Source of the DNA: Actinomycetota bacterium
GTDB taxonomy: Bacteria > Actinomycetota > Humimicrobiia > Humimicrobiales > Humimicrobiaceae
DNA: 7,370 nt
Direction of reading: 5' to 3'
Assembly (NCBI GenBank): GCA_028696435.1
Contig: JAQVHC010000060.1
Span: 1 to 7,370, forward strand
This document shows positions 1 to 6,088 of this stretch, in pieces. A program made the position numbers and the translations under genes. The notes under the pieces are model-generated. The model made no database searches, was not told the origin of the DNA, and saw only the letters and a list, made by a program, of their open reading frames with translations. Every line of letters begins with the position of its first letter. The stretch's first letter is position 1.

Positions 1-1
1 A

Positions 2-1648
2 ATATGGATTCAAATTCTGGTTAGCATTATACCATTTATTATAATGATAGGATTATTTTTCTTTATGATGAGTCAATTACAGGGCGGAAATTCTAAGGTG
101 CTCCAGTTTGGTAAGAGCAAGGCAAGACTGGTGGATAAGAGTAAGAAAAGAATTACGTTTAAAGATGTAGCTGGAGTTGACGAAGCTGTAGAGGAATTAA
201 AAGAAATTGAAGAATTTCTGGAAAATCCAAATAAATTTAAATCAATGGGAGCAAGAATCCCTAAAGGTGTTCTTCTGTATGGACCGCCGGGCACAGGAAA
301 GACGCTGCTGGCGAGGGCTGTGGCCGGTGAAGCAGGAGTACCTTTCTTTAGCATAAGTGGTTCTGAATTTGTAGAGATGTTTGTAGGTGTGGGTGCATCA
401 AGGGTAAGGGACCTTTTCAGTCAGGCAAAAGCAAACCAGCCTTCAATAATATTTATGGATGAAATTGATGCAGTTGGCAGACATAGAGGTGCAGGACTGG
501 GCGGGGGACATGATGAAAGGGAACAGACATTAAATCAATTACTTGTAGAAATGGATGGATTTGAAGCTGACAGCACAGTAATACTGATTGCAGCTACAAA
601 CAGGCCCGATATTCTTGACCCTGCACTACTCAGACCGGGCAGGTTTGACAGACAAATTATGGTAGACAGGCCAGACCTTAAGGGCAGGGAGGAAATATTA
701 AAAATACATGCAAGAGGTAAACCGCTTGATAAAGAAGTAAATTTAAAGACAATAGCCAGGCAAACACCCGGTTTTACCGGTGCTGACCTTGCCAATCTTT
801 TTAATGAAGCCTCTCTTCTTGCAGCAAGAAAAAACAGGAAAAAAATAACCATGTTTGAAATAGAAGAAGCAGTAGAAAGAGTTATAGCCGGTCCGGAGAA
901 AAAAACAAGAGTTATATCAGAAGAGGAAAAAAGAATAATAGCATATCATGAATCCGGACACGCAATAATTTCATATGTACTTCCTTATGCTGATCCTGTT
1001 CATAAAATATCCATCATATCAAGAGGAAGAGCTCTTGGATATGTAATTACACTGCCAGAAGAAGACAGGTTTTTAAAATCCAGAAAAGAACTTATAGATG
1101 AAATCACACAACTTCTGGGCGGGAGAGTCAGTGAAGAGATGAATTTCAATGATATAACATCGGGTGCTCAAAACGATCTGGAAAGAGCTACAAAAATTGC
1201 AAGGAAAATGATTACAGAATATGGTATGAGTAAAAAGCTCGGCCCTGTTACTTTCAAGGGCGAAGAGGAAGAAGTATTTCTAGGGAGGGAAATTATTACA
1301 AGGCCCCACTACAGTGATGAAATTGCTTCGGCTATTGATAAAGAAGTACGGGATGTAATTATGGAAAGTTATGAAATAGCGAGAAAAATACTTATGAAAA
1401 ATAGAGAGAACCTGAATAATCTTGCGAATGAGTTAATGAAAAAAGAAACTTTAAGCAGAAACGAAATACTCAAAATATTATCAGGAGTGGAGAGCTATAA
1501 ATCCAAAAATAGATTGGAACAGATAGAAGAAAATGGCGAAGTTGTAAGTGAAGTTGTAAGTGAAAATGCAAGTGAAAATAATAAAGCCAAAAAGCCGGCA
1601 AATAAAACAGCAAAAAGCAAAGGTGTAAAAACAGCTGGTAAAAAATAA
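2..1648 (+). CDS. ftsH: ATP-dependent zinc metalloprotease FtsH, 5' truncated by window edge
   Basis: Membrane-anchored AAA+ protease that unfolds and degrades membrane and short-lived cytoplasmic proteins, acting as a hexamer at the cytoplasmic face. The frame is already open at the window edge and encodes a hydrophobic segment (residues about 1-23 of the visible part) that is the second transmembrane helix, so the ATG at 44 inside it is not the true start; about 100 N-terminal residues (first helix and extracytoplasmic loop) are probably missing. Visible motifs in order: Walker A GPPGTGKT (281-304), Walker B IIFMDE (446-463), second region of homology with arginine fingers (596-652), zinc site HESGH (947-961) and the likely third zinc ligand Asp in NDLERAT (1175-1177). 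All key residues are intact. The last 60 or so residues are a polar Lys/Asn/Ser/Glu-rich tail containing a short tandem repeat. The gene ends in TAA, followed by a 461-bp spacer. Identification is secure. Confidence 0.97.
   Translation: MWIQILVSIIPFIIMIGLFFFMMSQLQGGNSKVLQFGKSKARLVDKSKKRITFKDVAGVDEAVEELKEIEEFLENPNKFKSMGARIPKGVLLYGPPGTGKTLLARAVAGEAGVPFFSISGSEFVEMFVGVGASRVRDLFSQAKANQPSIIFMDEIDAVGRHRGAGLGGGHDEREQTLNQLLVEMDGFEADSTVILIAATNRPDILDPALLRPGRFDRQIMVDRPDLKGREEILKIHARGKPLDKEVNLKTIARQTPGFTGADLANLFNEASLLAARKNRKKITMFEIEEAVERVIAGPEKKTRVISEEEKRIIAYHESGHAIISYVLPYADPVHKISIISRGRALGYVITLPEEDRFLKSRKELIDEITQLLGGRVSEEMNFNDITSGAQNDLERATKIARKMITEYGMSKKLGPVTFKGEEEEVFLGREIITRPHYSDEIASAIDKEVRDVIMESYEIARKILMKNRENLNNLANELMKKETLSRNEILKILSGVESYKSKNRLEQIEENGEVVSEVVSENASENNKAKKPANKTAKSKGVKTAGKK
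1538..1585 (+). repeat. 12-bp tandem repeat in the ftsH tail
   Basis: Two perfect copies of GAAGTTGTAAGT (1538-1549 and 1550-1561) are followed by two decayed copies, GAAAATGCAAGT (1562-1573) and GAAAATAATAAA (1574-1585). The unit is in frame, so the protein reads EVVS, EVVS, ENAS, ENNK in the disordered C-terminal tail after the protease domain. The perfect pair implies recent duplication by slippage; a functional role is not indicated. Confidence 0.85.
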
Positions 1649-1712
1649 AAAATAATAGAAAGATAATAGTAAATAAAGTAAATAGTAAGTAGATAATAGT
1701 AAAAAGATAAAA
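1649..1712. repeat. Degenerate AT-rich tandem repeat downstream of ftsH
   Basis: AGATAATAGTAAA occurs perfectly at 1661-1673 and 1691-1703. A diverged copy, AGTAAATAGTAAG, lies between them (1677-1689) and a more decayed one (AATAATAGAAAG) precedes them. The spacing is about 14-16 bp, giving roughly four units. It starts immediately after the ftsH stop codon. It resembles slippage-derived simple sequence rather than an iteron or CRISPR array, because the units are short, degenerate and lack unique spacers. Confidence 0.6.
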
Positions 1713-1734
1713 AAATTTTATCCTGACAGTAAAT

Positions 1735-1784
1735 AAGCTATCCAATTGTCCAGAAGAAAACCAGGCTTCTAATAAAGCTATCCA
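1735..1784. repeat. Direct repeat AAGCTATCCA, two copies
   Basis: The 10-bp word AAGCTATCCA occurs at 1735-1744 and 1775-1784, 40 bp apart start to start, each preceded by an A/T-rich AATA-type sequence. The 40-bp phase is about four helical turns, which would suit a protein-binding pair, but only two copies are seen and there is no direct evidence of function. Confidence 0.5.
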
Positions 1785-2097
1785 GTATTATTTTATGGTG
1801 ATGTTGAGGGATTTAAATTTTAGAACTTATTAAGAAGCCAGTAGATTATTAAAAGATTCTTATCAGGAGATTTAAAACAAAACCGGCAGGGATGGCAAAT
1901 TTTTTAATGATATATAAGTTTTTAAAATATATATTAAAGAGTACAGTACATACAGGTTAAAAACACAGAGGCCTTAAATGTTTAATAATCCGGGGCAGGT
2001 ACAGATAGAGGATTAGAAAATATGAAGGCTTCTTTATGATAGAAATAGTTTTTTAAGAAAGATTAAATATATTTATCACAATATAAAATTCATGAAT

Positions 2098-2102
2098 AGG
2101 AG
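2098..2102 (+). promoter_or_regulatory. Ribosome binding site for folE
   Basis: AGGAG lies 7 bases before the TTG at 2110. Its good match and spacing select this TTG as the start rather than the in-frame ATG at 2122, which would be 19 bases away. Confidence 0.8.
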
Positions 2103-2109
2103 TTAGCAA

Positions 2110-2676
2110 TTGGATAAAAAAATGATAGAAGAAGGAGTAAAGCTGATAATAAAAGGTATTGGAGAAGATATAAATAGGGAAGGTCTCCAGAGGACTCCTG
2201 AAAGAGTATCCGAAATGTGCGAAGAAATATTCAGCGGAATAGGACAGGACCCGGCTGAAGAGCTGGAGCCTTTATTTGATGAAAACCATGATGAGATGAT
2301 AATTGTAAAAGATATCCCCTTTTATTCTATTTGTGAACACCACATGGTGCCGTTTGCAGGGAAAGCGCATATAGCTTATATTCCAAATAAAAATGGTAAA
2401 GTTGTAGGACTAAGTAAACTCATAAGAGTACTTGATGTTGCGGCGAAAAGACTTCAGGTTCAGGAAAAGTTGACTTCTATGGTAGCAGATACTATTGAAA
2501 AGAAAATTAAACCAAGAGGAGTGCTGGTTATTGTGGAAGCCGAGCATTTGTGTATGAGTATGAGGGGAGTAAAAAAACCCAATACATTAACCGTAACGTC
2601 TGCTGTAAGAGGGCTTTTCAGGGAAAATCCGGCTTCAAGAAATGAGGCTATGGCACTTATAAAGCAAAATAAGTAA
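2110..2676 (+). CDS. folE: GTP cyclohydrolase I (FolE, type IA)
   Basis: Cytoplasmic zinc enzyme that converts GTP to 7,8-dihydroneopterin triphosphate plus formate, the first committed step of tetrahydrofolate synthesis. The 188 residues are a normal length. The sequence shows the family N-terminal helix with NREGLQRTPERV (about 22-33), the CEHH motif (Cys75, Glu76, His77, His78) and HLCMSMRG (146-153). Cys75, His78 and Cys148 match the three zinc ligands, and His77 and His146 match the catalytic histidines of the family. The start is TTG, chosen because it has a well-placed AGGAG and because the resulting N-terminus (MDKKMIEEGV) looks like that of FolE homologues. It is separated from ftsH and folP by long spacers, so it may have its own promoter, although it is co-oriented with the other folate genes. 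Family assignment is secure; this is not the FolE2 type. Confidence 0.97.
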   Translation: MDKKMIEEGVKLIIKGIGEDINREGLQRTPERVSEMCEEIFSGIGQDPAEELEPLFDENHDEMIIVKDIPFYSICEHHMVPFAGKAHIAYIPNKNGKVVGLSKLIRVLDVAAKRLQVQEKLTSMVADTIEKKIKPRGVLVIVEAEHLCMSMRGVKKPNTLTVTSAVRGLFRENPASRNEAMALIKQNK

Positions 2677-2711
2677 GGAAGGCATAAAAGGTATTTACCT
2701 GTATAGATTAT

Positions 2712-2763
2712 ATTTATTACAGGACCATTTGCTCTAGTTTCTATGGTTACATTTATTACAGGA
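2712..2763. repeat. Perfect 13-bp direct repeat ATTTATTACAGGA
   Basis: The word occurs at 2712-2724 and 2751-2763, 39 bp apart start to start, and the flanks differ. Two copies in a 241-bp spacer suggest either a local duplication or a paired binding site; no inverted symmetry is present within the word. Confidence 0.65.
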
Positions 2764-2803
2764 AAAACAAAGATTAAAGCAAAAGTCTGGTTGTAAATAA
2801 AGA

Positions 2804-2918
2804 ATGGGTTTTAATAATAAAAAAAGGGTTTTTCAAAAATAAATCAGAAAGAAGGAAATTACTAATAAATAGAGCAGGCAGGGGTTTATTAACTAGCGGG
2901 CAGGAATTTACTAAAAAA
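2804..2918. repeat. Degenerate repeat series leading into the folP start
   Basis: Five similar blocks of the form purine-GG, then T/A-rich TTTA/ATTA, then AATAAA or CTAA, start near 2804, 2824, 2852, 2879 and 2901. The clearest members are AGGAAATTACTAA (2853-2865), AGGGGTTTATTAACTA (2880-2895) and AGGAATTTACTAA (2902-2914). Spacing is about 20-28 bp. The last block ends at the folP start codon and supplies its only AGGA-like ribosome binding element. The similarity is by eye and partly driven by base composition. Confidence 0.4.
2902..2905 (+). promoter_or_regulatory. Weak ribosome binding site for folP
   Basis: AGGA lies 12 bases before the ATG at 2918, somewhat farther than ideal. No better purine-rich element is present nearer to the start, so initiation may be modest. 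Confidence 0.4.
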
Positions 2919-4147
2919 TGAATTATAAAATAAGAGAACTAAATATTAAAAGCAGGCAGGAAGGTTTGAAGGAGTTTAGAAAAATAGGGGTCACTTCTGA
3001 AGGAGCGGAAATAATGGTTGAGAAAATATTCCCACTGTCCTTAAAAGTGAGAGGTGTAAATCTGATTGCTGCAAATATATTAAAGCAGGAAATGCTTGCA
3101 AGGGGTGGGGATGTTGCTATATCCAGAGATGCCCTTATGGGTTTGCGTGAAAAAGAGAATAAGGATACAAAGACCGATGTCATAATTCTGGGTAATATAA
3201 AAAGCATTAAAAGTCTTATTGATAAGATAGAAGGACAGCAATTCGGATTAAAAGATCTGTCGGTGGAGCTAAGGGATTATCTGGACAGAATGGATAAGAT
3301 GTTAAATGGTAAGGAGCTTGTAATAGCTGATAAAAAATTTAATATGGATAAAGATGTGCTGATAATGGGAATTTTAAATGTTACTCCTGATTCCTTTTAT
3401 GATGGTGGATATTATTTTGAAAAGGATAAAGCTTACAGGAGGGTTGATGCTATAGTAAGTGAAGGTGCAGATATAATTGATGTAGGAGGTATGTCAACAA
3501 GGCCGGGTTCCCTGCCGGTCGCTCCCGGGGAAGAAATTGAAAGAGTAATTCCTGTAATAGAATATATAAAGAGAAATTATAATATATTAATATCAGCTGA
3601 TACTTACAGGTCTGAAGTAGCAGCAAAGGCAATTGATGCAGGTGCCCATATCATTAATGATATAAGTGGGCTCTCCATGGATGAAAATATAGCGAGGGTT
3701 GTTGCCGGGTATGGAGTTTCTGTGATTATCATGCACATAAAAGGAACTCCAGAAAATATGCAGAAAGACCCACATTATGAGAATGTAATTGATGAAATTT
3801 ATGATTATCTTGAAGATAGGGTTTCTATAGCAGTGAGTTCAGGAATAGAACCAGAAAAAATAATTATAGACCCCGGTATAGGATTCGGGAAAACACTCGA
3901 GCACAATCTAGAAGTAATAAATAAAATTGGTGAATTTAAAATGATGGGCTATCCTGTAATGATAGGAATGTCGAGAAAATCTTTTATTGGAGGAGTACTC
4001 GACCTTCCAGTTGAGGAGAGACTTGAAGGTAGCCTTGCAGCAGCAGTTTGTTCGGTGATGAACGGTGTAAATATTTTAAGAGTACATGATGTAAAGGAAA
4101 CTGTAAGAGCCGTTAGGGTCGCAAAAAGCATCATCAGTGGATTTTAG
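2918..4147 (+). CDS. folP: Dihydropteroate synthase with N-terminal extension
   Basis: Condenses 6-hydroxymethyl-7,8-dihydropterin pyrophosphate with p-aminobenzoate to give 7,8-dihydropteroate; it is the sulfonamide target. At 409 residues it is much longer than the usual 260-290. The catalytic TIM barrel occupies about 146-409, with ILNVTPDSF (152-160), GGMSTRPGS (190-198), SADTYR (226-231), NDISGL (247-252), MHIKGTPENMQ (272-282), IDPGIGFGKT (317-326), SRKSF (352-356) and RVHD (388-391), so the active site appears complete. The usual GGESTRPG has Met instead of Glu. Residues 1 to about 140 form an extra domain containing AANILKQEMLARGGDVAISR (51-70), ending in a Lys/Asp-rich segment; from memory a similar extension occurs in FolP of some clostridia and thermophiles, its role being unclear to me. 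The start ATG has only a weak AGGA 12 bases upstream. It lies 52 bp before folB-folK. Confidence 0.96.
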   Translation: MNYKIRELNIKSRQEGLKEFRKIGVTSEGAEIMVEKIFPLSLKVRGVNLIAANILKQEMLARGGDVAISRDALMGLREKENKDTKTDVIILGNIKSIKSLIDKIEGQQFGLKDLSVELRDYLDRMDKMLNGKELVIADKKFNMDKDVLIMGILNVTPDSFYDGGYYFEKDKAYRRVDAIVSEGADIIDVGGMSTRPGSLPVAPGEEIERVIPVIEYIKRNYNILISADTYRSEVAAKAIDAGAHIINDISGLSMDENIARVVAGYGVSVIIMHIKGTPENMQKDPHYENVIDEIYDYLEDRVSIAVSSGIEPEKIIIDPGIGFGKTLEHNLEVINKIGEFKMMGYPVMIGMSRKSFIGGVLDLPVEERLEGSLAAAVCSVMNGVNILRVHDVKETVRAVRVAKSIISGF

Positions 4148-4163
4148 CACTATTTTGTTTGAT

Positions 4164-4187
4164 AAATATATTTTTAAAAATATATTT
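4164..4187. promoter_or_regulatory. Perfect 24-bp AT palindrome upstream of folB-folK
   Basis: The 24 bases are an exact inverted repeat centred between 4175 and 4176 (half site AAATATATTTTT), all A/T. It lies 16 bases after the folP stop and 12 bases before the folB start. As DNA it could be an operator or easily melted site; as RNA it would fold into an all-A-U hairpin directly before the start codon. It lacks the GC stem and trailing U tract of a terminator. Function is inferred only. Confidence 0.5.
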
Positions 4188-4199
4188 GAAATATTTTGA

Positions 4200-5183
4200 A
4201 TGTATAAAATAACAATAAAAAATCTAAATTTATTTGGTTATCATGGAGTAAAAGAGAGCGAAAAGAAAAACGGGCAAAATTTTCTTTTTAATGTTGAAAT
4301 TGTGCTGGACAGCAAAAAATTTAAAGATACTGATAATTTAGAAGATACACTTAATTATTCAACTGCAATAGAAATTATAAAAAATATCAATGATAATTAC
4401 AGGTATAACCTTCTTGAGACATTATCCAGGATTATTGCTGACAGGATTATGAGAATGTCACCACTGGTTGAAAAGGTTTCTGTAAAAATAGAAAAGACTT
4501 CACCGCCCATAAAGGAAAATATCGAATCTGTAGGAGTTGAGTATATGCTGGATAGGGAGAATTTTAAAGGATATTACAAAATTGATAATAAAAGCGACAG
4601 CAGGGAGAGGGAACTTGAAGCCGGTGAAAGAGAAAGAGAAGCTGGCAAACTGAGAGCCAGCGGTCTGGAAGCTGGCAGGGCAGAAACAGGCAGGGTAGAT
4701 GTTTATATGTCTCTTGGCTCAAATATTGGTGATAGAGAAAATAATCTGCGGAGGGCTGTTGAATTAATAAATAGCAACCCTGATATAGAAATACTCAGTA
4801 TTTCTTCTATTTATGAAACAGAACCAGTGTACTTAAAGAACCAGGATTATTTTTATAATATTGTCCTGAAAGCGAAAGTAAAAAGTGGACTGGGCCCTTT
4901 TGAACTGCTGGGGTTTTTAAAGGGTGTAGAGTTTGCGTTTGGGAGAAAAAAAGGTACAAGATATGGGCCCAGGATTATAGATATAGACCTTCTGTATTAT
5001 GGAGAAATGTTTATAGATTCGGAATTTTTAAAAGTTCCGCACCCCGGGATAACAGAGAGAAAATTTGTCCTTGTGCCTCTAAGTGAGATTGAGCCCGGCT
5101 TTACGATAGAAGGAATGAATATAGGAAAATTCATCGAGCAGGCTTCATTTACTGAAAAGGTAAATAAAGTAAAAAGCTGGTGA
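4200..5183 (+). CDS. folBK: Bifunctional dihydroneopterin aldolase / HPPK (FolB-FolK fusion)
   Basis: One polypeptide carries two consecutive folate enzymes. The FolB domain (about 1-120) cleaves 7,8-dihydroneopterin to 6-hydroxymethyl-dihydropterin and glycolaldehyde; it shows GYHGV (13-17) and residues matching the family active site: Glu21, Tyr53, Glu73 and Lys99. The FolK domain (about 166-327) transfers pyrophosphate from ATP to that product; it shows SLGSNIGDRENNL (171-183), YETEPV (205-210), RYGPRIIDIDLL (254-265, metal-binding Asp261 and Asp263) and PHPGITERKFVLVPL (290-304). Between them, residues about 125-165 are a charged low-complexity linker (repeated EAG, ERE) that is GC-richer than the surrounding sequence. 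The start at 4200 gives a normal FolB N-terminus, but no Shine-Dalgarno sequence is visible; the preceding bases are AT-only apart from two G's. Fused FolB-FolK proteins are known in several bacteria, so the fusion itself is expected biology. Confidence 0.95.
   Translation: MYKITIKNLNLFGYHGVKESEKKNGQNFLFNVEIVLDSKKFKDTDNLEDTLNYSTAIEIIKNINDNYRYNLLETLSRIIADRIMRMSPLVEKVSVKIEKTSPPIKENIESVGVEYMLDRENFKGYYKIDNKSDSRERELEAGEREREAGKLRASGLEAGRAETGRVDVYMSLGSNIGDRENNLRRAVELINSNPDIEILSISSIYETEPVYLKNQDYFYNIVLKAKVKSGLGPFELLGFLKGVEFAFGRKKGTRYGPRIIDIDLLYYGEMFIDSEFLKVPHPGITERKFVLVPLSEIEPGFTIEGMNIGKFIEQASFTEKVNKVKSW
4596..4694 (+). repeat. Repeat-like, GC-richer segment coding the FolB-FolK linker
   Basis: GAAGCYGGY occurs three times in frame (4617-4625, 4638-4646, 4668-4676), each coding Glu-Ala-Gly, among GAGAGG/GAAAGAGAAAGAGAA purine runs and GGCAGGG words (near 4674-4680 and 4690). 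The segment codes residues about 133-165, dominated by Glu, Arg, Ala and Gly, and contrasts with the A/T-rich codons of both flanking domains. It probably forms a flexible or helical charged spacer. Confidence 0.6.
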
Positions 5184-5299
5184 TAATGATTGGTAGAGCT
5201 GTATCTTTCCGGATCTTTTTATTTGAGTATGTTTAATGTAAAATCGAAAGCAATTTAATTATATAAATTTTTTGATAATATTTCGGGTAAAGGTTTTAT
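5184..5299. other. folB-folK to coaX spacer (116 bp)
   Basis: No gene is visible. It contains TCCGGA followed by a short T run (about 5209-5220), but no matching stem arms, so no terminator is called. An imperfect AT inverted repeat, AATTTA-ATTATA-TAAATT (5252-5269), and a TGATAATAT element (5273-5281) lie upstream of coaX; the latter resembles a -10 box but has no clear -35 partner. Confidence 0.4.
5289..5293 (+). promoter_or_regulatory. Ribosome binding site for coaX
   Basis: AAAGG lies 6 bases before the ATG at 5300, a normal distance. It supports that start, which also gives the canonical N-terminus leading straight into the DIGNT motif. Confidence 0.65.
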
Positions 5300-6088
5300 A
5301 TGTTACTGGCTATAGATATTGGAAATACACAGACGGCGATAGGCCTTTTTAAAGAAGACAGAATAATATCATCCTGGAGAATGATTACCAGAGAGAACGA
5401 AACCGGAGATGAACTGGCATCTATAATTTTTAGTTTTTTAAGGAACTCAGATTTTAATCCATCAGATGTTAAAAATGTAGCAGTTTCCTGCGTTGTCCCG
5501 GCAATACTTGATGAGATTATAAAAATGAGTCACAAATATTTTAAGAAAGCCCCATTTATTGTGGATAGTAATGTAAAAACTGATCTTGTTATAAGCTATG
5601 ACTATCCTTCTGAGATAGGGGCAGACAGAATTGCAAATTCGGTGGCAGCAAAGGAAATATATGGATATCCGGCAATCGTAGTGGATTTTGGCACTGCAAC
5701 CACATTTGATATATTATCTTCCGGGGGCGAATATGTAGGAGGGGTAATTGCACCGGGTATAGAGGTTTCGACTGAAGCGCTTTTTAACAAAGCTGCTAAA
5801 TTATCAAAAGTTGATTTAAGCTGGCCGGATTCAGTAATTGGAAAAAATACCTCTGACTGCATACGCTCCGGTGTGCTTCACGGGTTTCTCGGACAGGTAG
5901 ACTTTATTATAGAGGGGATAATTCAGGAAATTAACGAGCAGCGAAAAAATAATAATGGTTCTAAACCTGTTATTATTGGAACAGGGGGTCTTGCATTTCT
6001 GATGATTGACAGGAGCAAGTGGATAAAGATTTACGACTCTGAATTAACATTAAAGGGATTAAAAATATTATTTGATAAGAATATATAG
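5300..6088 (+). CDS. coaX: Type III pantothenate kinase CoaX
   Basis: Phosphorylates pantothenate with ATP to 4'-phosphopantothenate, the first step of coenzyme A synthesis. It belongs to the ASKHA fold and is cytoplasmic; family members usually need a monovalent cation and are not feedback-inhibited by CoA. Its 262 residues match the usual 250-265. Motifs in order: phosphate-binding DIGNTQT (6-12), GADR (107-110) with the likely catalytic Asp109, VDFGTATTFD (128-137) with Asp129 expected at the cation site, GGVIAPGI (147-154), TGG (228-230) and the C-terminal ELTLKGL (248-254). All core residues are present. The start has AAAGG at 6 bases. CoaX is often found near ftsH or folate genes, so its place here is ordinary. 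Identification is secure. Confidence 0.96.
   Translation: MLLAIDIGNTQTAIGLFKEDRIISSWRMITRENETGDELASIIFSFLRNSDFNPSDVKNVAVSCVVPAILDEIIKMSHKYFKKAPFIVDSNVKTDLVISYDYPSEIGADRIANSVAAKEIYGYPAIVVDFGTATTFDILSSGGEYVGGVIAPGIEVSTEALFNKAAKLSKVDLSWPDSVIGKNTSDCIRSGVLHGFLGQVDFIIEGIIQEINEQRKNNNGSKPVIIGTGGLAFLMIDRSKWIKIYDSELTLKGLKILFDKNI

Larger units (their letters stand above)
1649..2109. other. AT-rich 461-bp ftsH-folE spacer with repeats, no gene seen
   Basis: No open frame with a credible start, ribosome binding site and protein-like composition is visible on either strand, and no tRNA or recognisable riboswitch is seen. The first 65 bases are a degenerate AT repeat. Next come a short AT hairpin, GATAAAA-AAA-TTTTATC (1706-1722), which lacks a U tract and is therefore not a normal terminator, and a direct repeat AAGCTATCCA (1735-1744 and 1775-1784). 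Between the two copies is a weak AGAAG/CTTCT inverted repeat (1752-1756, 1766-1770). The folE promoter is probably in this spacer, but no -35/-10 pair stands out; TATAAA-like sequence near 2081-2090 is only one of many AT-rich candidates. The region might hold decayed coding sequence or an unrecognised small RNA; neither can be shown. Confidence 0.6.
2677..2917. other. AT-rich 241-bp folE-folP spacer, repeat-rich
   Basis: No gene is visible. A small palindrome AGGTA-TT-TACCT (2689-2700) lies 12 bases after the folE stop; it has no U tract, so it is a poor terminator candidate. The spacer then holds a perfect 13-bp direct repeat and, before folP, a series of degenerate A/GGG-TTTA-TAA units (annotated separately). 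No -35/-10 pair is convincing. Confidence 0.55.

Noticed and set aside
73..852. Other minus-strand frames inside ftsH
   Set aside because: They are antisense to strongly conserved AAA+ coding sequence and resemble no protein family.
44..1648. ftsH starting at ATG 44
   Set aside because: The ATG lies inside the second transmembrane segment and the frame is open to the window edge with hydrophobic family-like sequence; the true start is upstream.
1649..1712. CRISPR array or origin iterons
   Set aside because: Units are short, degenerate and contiguous with no unique spacers, no cas or replication genes nearby.
1706..1722. GATAAAA/TTTTATC hairpin as the ftsH terminator
   Set aside because: The stem is nearly all A/T and no U tract follows it.
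1470..1745. Minus-strand frame of 91 residues over the ftsH end
   Set aside because: It is Leu/Phe/Tyr-rich because it is the complement of Lys/Asn-rich coding sequence and AT repeats; no ribosome binding site or family resemblance.
1649..2109. Tetrahydrofolate or preQ1 riboswitch upstream of folE
   Set aside because: I could not find the conserved core elements of either class by eye; a covariance search would be needed to exclude diverged forms.
2923..4134. Minus-strand frames inside folP
   Set aside because: Antisense to the conserved dihydropteroate synthase; no independent support.
5205..5222. T-run after TCCGGA as a folB-folK terminator
   Set aside because: No complementary stem arms of useful length precede the T run.
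5602..5862. Minus-strand frame inside coaX
   Set aside because: Antisense to the conserved kinase motifs; composition reflects the complement.
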